A stretch of 10,084 nt of DNA from Bacteriovoracaceae bacterium (lineage in GTDB: Bacteria > Bdellovibrionota > Bacteriovoracia > Bacteriovoracales > Bacteriovoracaceae): contig JAKLJM010000053.1 of assembly GCA_023151145.1 (NCBI GenBank), forward strand, positions 6,526-16,609, given 5' to 3'. The notes beneath the pieces are model-generated. The model worked only from the letters and a program-made list of their open reading frames with translations, did no database searches and was not told where the DNA came from. Positions 1-5,460 of the stretch are shown here, in pieces. Within the stretch, counting starts at the first letter, position 1, and each line of letters opens with the position of its first letter. The position numbers and the translations under genes were made by a program.

Positions 1-366
1 ATAACCCATTAACTGAGACAAATAGTATTCATAAAATCCCATTGGGCGAACAATTATACTATTGAGTGTTCCCGAAGAAACCTCCTCGATCATTTTAAAT
101 TCATACATCCAGCTGGTTGAAATCCTGGTAAAAAATGCAGCCCAAAGTGCATAACTTAAGTACGATTCAATTCCATATCCACTGATCGCAGTCGTTCCAG
201 CACCAGCAAAAACCCCCATCCACAACAAGACCTCAATCCCTGTTGTTAACGTTGGCTGCACTAAAGCATCTATAAAATAATTTAATCTGTACTCAAGATT
301 TGAAACGATCGCCAATTTAGCGAACGCGAGATTCCTGTTCCAGAAAGCGGCGAATAACTTCTTCAA
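1..366 (-). CDS. ABC-2 type exporter permease subunit (5' part; runs off window)
   Basis: This is the membrane subunit partner of the ATPase encoded just upstream. The frame is open from 366 to the window edge, giving 122 residues. It contains a LEYRLN motif near residue 23, then a hydrophobic segment (about 35-55), and further on EEVSSGTLN and IVRPMGF. A short amphipathic start, LEYR-N-F-type motif and E-SG-LN-RP pattern are typical of the ABC-2 permeases that pair with COG4586-type ATPases. The start is inferred to be TTG at 366-364: an in-frame TAG lies at 372-370, and GAAGAGG sits a few bases upstream of the TTG. The product would begin (M)KKLFAAFWNRN. The gene then overlaps the ATPase gene by 50 bp, suggesting translational coupling. 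An alternative is TTG at 315, which leaves only six residues before LEYR and has a poorer ribosome site. The substrate is unknown, and a second permease gene probably follows beyond the edge. Confidence 0.82.
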   Translation of the reverse strand, partial: MKKLFAAFWNRNLAFAKLAIVSNLEYRLNYFIDALVQPTLTTGIEVLLWMGVFAGAGTTAISGYGIESYLSYALWAAFFTRISTSWMYEFKMIEEVSSGTLNSIIVRPMGFYEYYLSQLMGY

Positions 367-1147
367 AATCTACCTCTTCATCCTCTGCTAATTCACTATT
401 GCTTTTAGATACAAACTCAGGAACGGTTCCCTGATAAACAATCTTTCCATGACTGATGAGCAATAGCCTATCTGCAAGTTTTGCAATATCATCCATATAA
501 TGACTGGTTAAAATTACGGTTGGAGATTTCTCTTTCACGTAATTTGCCAAAAAATTTCTAATATTTTCTTGGGCCACAATATCTAAGCCAATAGTTGGTT
601 CATCTAAAAATAAAACTTTCGGCTCATGTAAAAGAGATCCAATGATTTCCATTTTCATTCTCTCACCTAAGCTCAATCGTCGTAATTGAGTCTCTAGAAC
701 ATGCTGGCACTGGAGCATTTCTGCTAAATCACGAACTCTCTTTCTGGTTTTTTCAACATCGAGATTATAGATTCGCGCCAAAAGTGCATAAGAATCGACG
801 GGAGAAATATCCCACCACAGTTGATTTTTTTGTCCTAAAAGAATACTAATTTGACTCAAAAACTCATAATCTCTTTCCCAAGGTTTAAAACCCAAAACTC
901 GGGCATCACCAGAGCTTGGAGTCACTAATCCTGAAAGAATTTTTAACAGAGTTGTTTTACCGGCCCCATTTGCACCCACGAGACCAATGATTTTCCCAGA
1001 CTCGATTTGAATGCTCGTTTTCTCTAAAGCTATTTTTTTTGTATATTCACGGTTCCATATCCCTTTTATGGAATTCATTATTCCTTCAGGCTTTTGATAA
1101 GTTTTATATTCGCGACATAAATCTTTCGTTTCGATAGCGATTGTCAT
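317..1147 (-). CDS. ABC transporter ATP-binding protein (COG4586-like exporter ATPase)
   Basis: This 276-aa cytoplasmic nucleotide-binding subunit hydrolyses ATP to drive an ABC-2 type exporter. All ATPase motifs are present: Walker A GANGAGKTT (58-66), Q-loop Gln106 within GQKNQLWWD, signature LSLGE (158-162), Walker B VLFLDEP (178-184), D-loop GLD (187-189) and switch His216 in TSH. The GQK-QLWWD and LDEPTIGLD blocks, together with the N-terminal insert before Walker A (about 20-37), resemble the COG4586 group, which works with two hydrophobic permeases. The ATG has AGGA five bases upstream. The permease gene begins inside the 3' end of this gene. An acidic stretch (254-263) precedes the C-terminus. 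The gene is divergent from the 1254 operon across about 106 bp. The function as an exporter ATPase is secure. The substrate cannot be read from sequence. Confidence 0.95.
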   Translation of the reverse strand: MTIAIETKDLCREYKTYQKPEGIMNSIKGIWNREYTKKIALEKTSIQIESGKIIGLVGANGAGKTTLLKILSGLVTPSSGDARVLGFKPWERDYEFLSQISILLGQKNQLWWDISPVDSYALLARIYNLDVEKTRKRVRDLAEMLQCQHVLETQLRRLSLGERMKMEIIGSLLHEPKVLFLDEPTIGLDIVAQENIRNFLANYVKEKSPTVILTSHYMDDIAKLADRLLLISHGKIVYQGTVPEFVSKSNSELAEDEEVDFEEVIRRFLEQESRVR

Positions 1148-1253
1148 AAAAATCCTAATTGAAAATTAAAACCCTATCCTACCAATTTCCACTAAAAAAA
1201 AACAAGCTTTTCAAGCTAAACAATAACCATTAACATTTTGAAAAGGAGTGTTT

Positions 1254-1445
1254 ATGGAAAATGATGTGAATTTAGTTCAAAAACTAAGAGAGGAACATAA
1301 AAGTAACCTTGAAGAGTTGGAAAAAAGCTTTGCTGAAAAAAAAGTTGAGCTCACTCAACTCATTCAAAAATATCCACTTACTTCTGTTGCCGTTGCTGCA
1401 GGAATTGGTTTTTTAATAGGTAAAATTTTTTCTCAAAAAAGATAG
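1254..1445 (+). CDS. DUF883/ElaB/YqjD-like small tail-anchored membrane protein
   Basis: This is a 63-aa protein. Its charged, helix-forming N-terminal part (about 1-40, rich in K and E) is followed by one hydrophobic C-terminal segment (about 43-58) with a small-residue pattern, AVAAGIGFLIGK, and a short basic tail. This layout and the KYPLTSVAVAAG transition match the DUF883 family. In E. coli, family members YqjD and ElaB sit in the inner membrane through the C-terminal helix and associate with ribosomes in stationary phase. Whether this protein does so is an inference. I chose the ATG at 1254 because AAAAGGAG ends five bases before it; a GTG at 1248 overlaps that ribosome site. The stop codon overlaps the ribosome site of the next gene, indicating an operon. 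Confidence 0.8.
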   Translation: MENDVNLVQKLREEHKSNLEELEKSFAEKKVELTQLIQKYPLTSVAVAAGIGFLIGKIFSQKR

Positions 1446-1454
1446 AGGTCAAAT

Positions 1455-1946
1455 ATGTTGGAACTTTTTAAACTCGTTGAGCCATTTTTAACTCTCATGG
1501 CCGGTCAACGTCAAATGATCACAGAAAAATCTCTTAAACTTTCGGCCGAAATCTTAAATCAATTAAGAAAAGTCATTACTTTAGTAGCGATGCTTTTAGG
1601 AAGCTTGGTTTTATTCTGCTTAGGTATGTCGTATTTCATTGATCGGACATTAGACCAATTGGATAATGGTGCATTTCAATTCACTCCTTCACTTATCTTT
1701 TTAGTGCTCTTCATGCTTCTTTGTTTAGCAGTTGTTCTTTATGCCACCAATAAAAATGTCTGGACTTCAATCTTTAAAAAAGACCGTGATGAAGAAGAAG
1801 CTGAGAGATTGGAAAGTCAAAGATCACAAAGAGAATCGTCTAATCCCATTGAAACAGCTATTTCATTGCTCATTCTTGATATCGTTAAAGAACGTGAAGA
1901 AAAAAGAAAAACTCCCTCAACTACTTCTCAACATCCTGAGGCTTAA
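1455..1946 (+). CDS. Two-helix membrane protein, possibly YqjE/holin-superfamily-like
   Basis: This 163-aa protein has two clear transmembrane segments (about 40-62 and 78-97) separated by a short polar loop. The cytoplasmic-looking remainder is highly charged, with KKDRDEEEAERLESQR at about 108-123 and a predicted amphipathic helix at 130-152, then a Ser/Thr/Pro-rich tail. The first 38 residues look helical and amphipathic. A DUF883-like gene directly before a short two-helix protein resembles the E. coli yqjD-yqjE order, where YqjE is a DUF1469/phage-holin superfamily III member. That is the basis of the tentative family assignment, because sequence identity alone is not decisive. AGAGG lies six bases before the ATG. 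The stop TAA abuts the ATG of the following gene. It is not a lysis cassette: there is no endolysin nearby. Confidence 0.7.
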   Translation: MLELFKLVEPFLTLMAGQRQMITEKSLKLSAEILNQLRKVITLVAMLLGSLVLFCLGMSYFIDRTLDQLDNGAFQFTPSLIFLVLFMLLCLAVVLYATNKNVWTSIFKKDRDEEEAERLESQRSQRESSNPIETAISLLILDIVKEREEKRKTPSTTSQHPEA

Positions 1947-3026
1947 ATGAAAGACACCATTATTTCCCTACTCACTAAAAACTTTTTTAAGTTTTTTACA
2001 GCTTTCGCTTTAATTATTTCATTTCTCTATATTCTTTCACCCTTTTTTGTTCCCATCATTTTAGGATCCATATTGGCCATGGCCCTAAGCCCTTTTGTTA
2101 AAAAATTCATGGACCGAGGAATGTCGCGAAAAAAAGCAATTAATATGCTGACACTTATTATTTTCATCATTGGCTTAGTGCCTTCTATTCTCTTTTCTAT
2201 TCGTGGTGCAACAGTTGTGGCCGAACTTTTTAACAATCAAGGATCACTTGATAAACTTAAAGCTTTAAAAGAAAACGCCTTGAATTTTTTAGATTCTCAT
2301 GCTGCAACACTTGGCTTATCAACAGATGAAATTCATGTCTACTTAGAACAAATTTTACAAAATGTTGGTAAATTTTTTCTAGACCTCTTTAGTAATTTTT
2401 TAAGTCAAATTCCCGACCTCATTCTAGTGAGTTTAATTACCTTTATTGCTATTTATTTCTTTTTATTTGAAGAAGAAAAGATTCGCTCTCTGTTTGATCG
2501 TTACTTTTACTTCTCTAATGATCGGGCCGATCGTTTTATCAAGGTCCTAAAGTCTAGTTGTCGAGAAGTCTTTTTTTCGAATGTCCTTACAGGCATCATT
2601 CAATCATTTATTGTGACTATTGGGGCCTTAATTTTTGGAGTTGGGGATTTCTTTATTATCTTTTTCATTACATTCATTTGTTCTTTTATACCTGTCTTAG
2701 GTGCTGGTCCCGTCGCTTTTGTGTTATCTCTCATAGCGTTTGGACAAGGACATATCGTTGCGGGAATCGGTATGTTAGTTATTAGTATTGTTTCTGGTTT
2801 AGCAGATAATATCATTAGACCATATCTTGCTTCCATGGGAGAAGTTGAAGTAAATGGCTTTATTAGTTTCTTAGCAGTCATTGGTGGAGTGATTGTTTTA
2901 GGACTACCAGGCTTATTTGTAGGTCCTTTGCTAGCATCTTTAGTATTTGGGGTGCTTCCAATCATTATAGAAGAATATTTCCCACCAAAAAATGCTGAAC
3001 ATGAAACTTCTTCTGAGACAATTTGA
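1947..3026 (+). CDS. AI-2E family (PerM-type) multi-pass transporter
   Basis: This 359-aa inner-membrane protein belongs to the PerM/AI-2E transporter superfamily. It has hydrophobic segments at about 16-32, 33-50, 66-86, 150-175, 205-232, 235-262, 266-284 and 303-340. A long soluble loop (about 90-145) lies between the third and fourth segments, a family hallmark. Conserved family blocks are visible: FIPVLGAGP (248-255), ADNIIRPYL (286-294), and FLAVIGG...GLPGLFVGPLLA (308-330). Members have been linked to autoinducer-2 export, sodium/proton antiport or have unknown roles, so the substrate is open. The start is the ATG immediately after the previous stop, with GAGG inside the end of the upstream gene. 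The C-terminal 15 residues are polar. A strong intrinsic terminator follows at 3054-3082, making this the last gene of the operon. Confidence 0.9.
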   Translation: MKDTIISLLTKNFFKFFTAFALIISFLYILSPFFVPIILGSILAMALSPFVKKFMDRGMSRKKAINMLTLIIFIIGLVPSILFSIRGATVVAELFNNQGSLDKLKALKENALNFLDSHAATLGLSTDEIHVYLEQILQNVGKFFLDLFSNFLSQIPDLILVSLITFIAIYFFLFEEEKIRSLFDRYFYFSNDRADRFIKVLKSSCREVFFSNVLTGIIQSFIVTIGALIFGVGDFFIIFFITFICSFIPVLGAGPVAFVLSLIAFGQGHIVAGIGMLVISIVSGLADNIIRPYLASMGEVEVNGFISFLAVIGGVIVLGLPGLFVGPLLASLVFGVLPIIIEEYFPPKNAEHETSSETI

Positions 3027-3053
3027 TCCTACTGAGTTCTAACAATATCTAAC

Positions 3054-3082
3054 AAAGGGCCTTTTTGGCCCTTTTCTTTTTT
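3054..3082 (+). terminator. Intrinsic terminator of the 1254-3026 operon
   Basis: AAAGGGCC (3054-3061) and GGCCCTTT (3067-3074) form a perfect 8-bp stem with a five-T loop. It is followed by a T-rich tract to 3082. It lies 28 bp after the PerM-type stop codon and separates this operon from the repeat-protein gene. Confidence 0.92.
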
Positions 3083-3195
3083 AAACAACTACATTTTTGA
3101 CGATTTTAGTTTCTTTTCGACTCCAAAAAGTTGGCACCATGGTTGCTTTTACAGAGTGTCTCTGGAGACAGAGAGAATTCAAGAGGGGGACATTC

Positions 3196-4449
3196 ATGCA
3201 GTTAAATAAGATCATCGTATCTTCATCGGTTCTACTTTCACTTCTATCAAGCCACATTGTTTTAGCACGTCCAAATACTGGAAGCTTTGACCCTTTTGAA
3301 CCAGATCGCCCTACACGTCCTGGAGATATTGGTGGTGGTTCTAGTGGTGGATTTGATCCCTGGGAACCAGACAGACCAACAAGACCAGATCGTCCAAGTG
3401 AAAGAGAACAAGTCATAGAGAGATCTCTTAGACAATATTTTCAAGGTGAATCAAGAGTCGATTTATTAGCTGACTTTGAATTACGAAGACAATTAGAAAA
3501 CAAAAGGATTCTTTCAATCGAAATAGTTGCTTCAACGGAGCAGGGAAAGGGTCAGGCTCAACTTTTAGTAAATCGTTTAGAGGTTGGTTATCCTCAACAG
3601 GTTCAAAGACAATTGAGCCAATACCGTTTTGAAGTTGATCAATTACGCTCAGTGGTTGGAAGAGATATTTTTGATTTAGAATTAAGTTTAAAAGGTAGAT
3701 TTTACATTGACCGTGTCATTCTTAAAGTTCAAGAAGATAGACGAGTCGAACCACAACCAAGGGTAGAGACTGTAAGACAAGTGATAAATCAAACTATTCA
3801 AGGAGAAGGTGGAGTCACTCTTGATCGTATGCTAAATCTTCAAGAGCACCATGGGAAAGTTATTAAACGACTTGCGATTAGAGCAAGGGCCCTAAGAGGT
3901 ATGGCGAGAGCTCAGCTTTTAGTAAATAACATGACAAGAGCAGAAGCAGGTTTAAGCACTTACACCAGTGAGGTATCATTAGACTTTTATGGTTCTGAAA
4001 GACTAGGTTTAGATGTGCAATCGCTTAGAGCAGTTGTAAAAGGAAACGTAGTTATTGAAGAAGTTATTTTAGAAGTAGAATCAAGAAGAGTGAATCCTGG
4101 TCCAATTGATCCACCAAGAGAAAGAAGAATTGAGCGCGTCTTGAATACTCGTCTTTGGGATAATCAAACATTGGAACTAAGAAATGTCCTTGGTCTTAAT
4201 CCAAGAGCAGAGGAAAGAGAAGTTGAAAATATAGAACTAGTCATCCGCGGATCAGAATTTGGCTCAAGAATCAAAGCCTGCCAGAAATCAACAGTCTTTG
4301 CTTCTATAACTTGTGGGCAAGTAGAAGTCCTAAGAGGTGATTTTGCCATCGTAAGATTAAACATCCCTTGGGGAACTAAGGCCAAAGATTTGGCACTTCA
4401 AGTAAGAGGAATGGTTGATTTAGAAAAAATAATTATCGACTTAAAATAG
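3196..4449 (+). CDS. Exported protein with proline-rich spacer and three ~110-aa repeats, no recognised family
   Basis: The 417-aa product starts with a typical signal peptide (about 1-24, KIIVSSSVLLSLLSS core, VLA before Arg25), so it should leave the cytoplasm. I chose the ATG at 3196 because GAGGGGG lies six to seven bases upstream and it starts exactly at the signal peptide; the frame is open further up. Residues 25-68 are low-complexity, with two copies of FDP[FW]EPDRPTRP joined by GGGSSGG. Then come three degenerate repeats (about 70-182, 190-298, 309-417). Each opens with a helix-like segment containing an arginine and an I/L-rich stretch, and each ends in a beta-hairpin-like pattern: LKGRFYIDRVILKV, VKGNVVIEEVILEV and VRGMVDLEKIIIDL. 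Repeats 1 and 2 also share AQLLVN. Only repeat 3 has cysteines (362 and 373). The role is unknown; a surface or periplasmic structural or binding protein is possible. It is not an enzyme I can name. Confidence 0.88.
   Translation: MQLNKIIVSSSVLLSLLSSHIVLARPNTGSFDPFEPDRPTRPGDIGGGSSGGFDPWEPDRPTRPDRPSEREQVIERSLRQYFQGESRVDLLADFELRRQLENKRILSIEIVASTEQGKGQAQLLVNRLEVGYPQQVQRQLSQYRFEVDQLRSVVGRDIFDLELSLKGRFYIDRVILKVQEDRRVEPQPRVETVRQVINQTIQGEGGVTLDRMLNLQEHHGKVIKRLAIRARALRGMARAQLLVNNMTRAEAGLSTYTSEVSLDFYGSERLGLDVQSLRAVVKGNVVIEEVILEVESRRVNPGPIDPPRERRIERVLNTRLWDNQTLELRNVLGLNPRAEEREVENIELVIRGSEFGSRIKACQKSTVFASITCGQVEVLRGDFAIVRLNIPWGTKAKDLALQVRGMVDLEKIIIDLK
3286..3393 (+). repeat. Duplicated proline-rich motif in the exported repeat protein
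   Basis: Codons 31-42 and 53-64 encode near-identical FDPFEPDRPTRP and FDPWEPDRPTRP, separated by a Gly/Ser linker. The DNA of the two copies uses different synonymous codons for Arg, Pro and Thr. The similarity is therefore at protein level rather than a fresh DNA duplication. Confidence 0.85.
3403..4446 (+). repeat. Three tandem degenerate domain repeats
   Basis: The coding segments 3403-3741, 3763-4089 and 4120-4446 encode three related domains of about 109-113 residues. Short linkers between them are rich in Pro/Arg (VEPQPR and NPGPIDPPRE). Matching positions include an N-terminal arginine-rich helix (VIERSL, VRQVIN, IERVLN), AQLLVN in the first two, and the closing hairpin (IDRVILKV, IEEVILEV, LEKIIIDL). 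Identity is low, so the duplications are old. Confidence 0.8.
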
Positions 4450-4450
4450 A

Positions 4451-4483
4451 AAAAAAAGGAGGACTTATAGTCCTCCTTTTTTT
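4451..4483. terminator. Bidirectional intrinsic terminator between convergent genes
   Basis: AAAAAAAGGAGGAC (4451-4464) and its exact complement (4470-4483) form a 14-bp stem with a TTATA loop. Either strand ends in a run of T, so it can stop both the 3196-4449 transcript and the convergent 4482-4919 transcript. The TAA of the minus-strand gene overlaps its outer arm. Confidence 0.93.
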
Positions 4484-4919
4484 ATTCTTGATCACAAGTA
4501 ATTGGTCCAGAAATTTCAAATTTATTATCATTAACATCAGTCTTAACAGTATAGTTACCAACATATTTACCAGAAACTTCATCATATTTAGTTTCCATCA
4601 TAACTGTAACGACATTGTTATAATCAAGATCAAAATTTTCTTTATAAGCTAAAACTTTTAGCTCATCATTACTATTCCAATATTGAGGAATTTCTTTAAT
4701 AGAAAAATCTACACTCTTAAGCTCCGCAGGGATGGCACTATTTTTTTGTACAAGTTTAATGGCTGTCGGCTCTATTAAAACTGCACCAAAACTTCGAGGA
4801 GTAGTGGCCGAAACTTCTAGAACTAATTCATTGGTTTCAGTGACACAATAAAAACCGCCTGTCGCAAAGGCAGAGATTGAAGATAAAGCAATAAGTGAAG
4901 TGAAAAGAATCTTTTTCAT
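4482..4919 (-). CDS. Small exported protein with two cysteines, family not recognised
   Basis: This 145-aa protein has a clear signal peptide: MKK, a hydrophobic core, and an AFA site at about residue 19. The mature protein of about 126 residues alternates hydrophobic and polar residues, suggesting an all-beta fold. It has just two cysteines, Cys25 near its start and Cys142 near its end, placed to join the two termini by a disulfide after export. The charge is mildly acidic, with several Asn/Asp-rich turns (DVNDN and DLDYNN). GGAGG lies four bases before the ATG. It shares the terminator at 4451-4483 with the convergent repeat-protein gene. No terminator was seen between the upstream gene at 4995-5390 and this one, so read-through is possible. 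I do not recognise the family and infer only a periplasmic or secreted location. Confidence 0.85.
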   Translation of the reverse strand: MKKILFTSLIALSSISAFATGGFYCVTETNELVLEVSATTPRSFGAVLIEPTAIKLVQKNSAIPAELKSVDFSIKEIPQYWNSNDELKVLAYKENFDLDYNNVVTVMMETKYDEVSGKYVGNYTVKTDVNDNKFEISGPITCDQE

Positions 4920-4994
4920 AGAGCCTCCATAATTTTCATATGAAGGCTTTATAACATAATTTTGATTTAGAATTTGTTAGGTCTGTAAGAATTA

Positions 4995-5390
4995 CTAACG
5001 GTTAATTTCTCTAGTTAATGTGTTGAAATTTGAGTTTACACAGCTAACAAATGAATAATCGATAGAAGTACGGTCAAAATTATAACAATCTTGCATCCAT
5101 ACACGATTTTCTAACGATCTTTGTGCCTCTCTGAAACCCGAGTTCACACAACTTACAAATGAATAACTCACATCATTTCCAATATTCATACAGTAGGGAA
5201 AAAATCCACCGATCTCTCTTTGTACATTTGAAAAATTTGAATTTATACAACTTGAAAAAGAATAACTAACCCCTGTTCCATAGTGTGAACAGTAACTTAA
5301 AAAAATAAGTTCTTCAGGTTTTTTTAATTCAGTATTTGCATAACTTAATTAACTAAAAACGACAGCAAGGCCTAAGATAATATTCTTCAT
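4995..5390 (-). pseudogene. Small secreted cysteine-repeat protein, interrupted by TAA in the signal peptide
   Basis: Reading from the ATG at 5390, a 132-codon frame runs to TAG at 4995. GGGAG lies six to seven bases upstream of the start. The first residues, MKNIILGLAVVFS, are a signal-peptide start, then codon 14 (5351-5349) is TAA, then LSYA and ANTELKK follow in the same frame. Ignoring the stop, the 18-residue peptide ending SYA is a textbook export signal. The mature part has three repeats (about 33-63, 66-96, 101-131), each with a Cys, 13 to 14 residues, then YSF-SC-NS-F and a closing polar helix ending RE or RS. Six cysteines result: 34, 48, 67, 81, 102 and 117. Only one base separates TAA from Leu, Ser or other sense codons. 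It may be a fresh nonsense mutation, a sequencing error, or an unusual translation case. A fragment could start at ATG 5189 but would lack the signal peptide and repeat 1. The function is unknown. Confidence 0.82.
4998..5294 (-). repeat. Three tandem ~33-residue cysteine repeats
   Basis: Three copies share the pattern Y-C (or DC), a short variable loop, YSF[SV]SC[IV]NS[NG]F, then a polar segment. Copies two and three are most alike, both with YSFVSCVNS. The cysteine spacing within a copy is 14, 14 and 15 residues. Confidence 0.85.
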
Positions 5391-5460
5391 GATAAACTCC
5401 CATCTATCTCGATGATAAAAAGATTAACGAATTATTATTTAAGCTTAGAACGAAGAGGAA

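Noticed and set aside
1205..1217. AGCTT-TTC-AAGCT hairpin with a nine-T run on the minus strand upstream of the ABC ATPase
   Set aside because: The stem is only 5 bp and no minus-strand gene lies upstream to be terminated.
1248..1253. GTG start six bases upstream for the YqjD-like gene
   Set aside because: It overlaps the AAAAGGAG ribosome site, whereas the ATG at 1254 has proper spacing.
1455..1946. Phage holin of a lysis cassette
   Set aside because: There is no endolysin or other phage gene, and the context is a chromosomal membrane-protein operon.
2600..2965. 121-aa open frame antisense to the PerM-type gene
   Set aside because: It is a shadow of the membrane protein gene; the composition is an artefact of complementing hydrophobic codons.
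3157..3170. TGTCTC/GAGACA inverted repeat in the leader of the repeat-protein gene
   Set aside because: It is a short stem with a two-base loop, too weak to call a regulatory element or operator.
3097..3195. Longer start for the repeat protein
   Set aside because: It places 33 residues before an excellent signal peptide and bypasses the strong GAGGGGG ribosome site.
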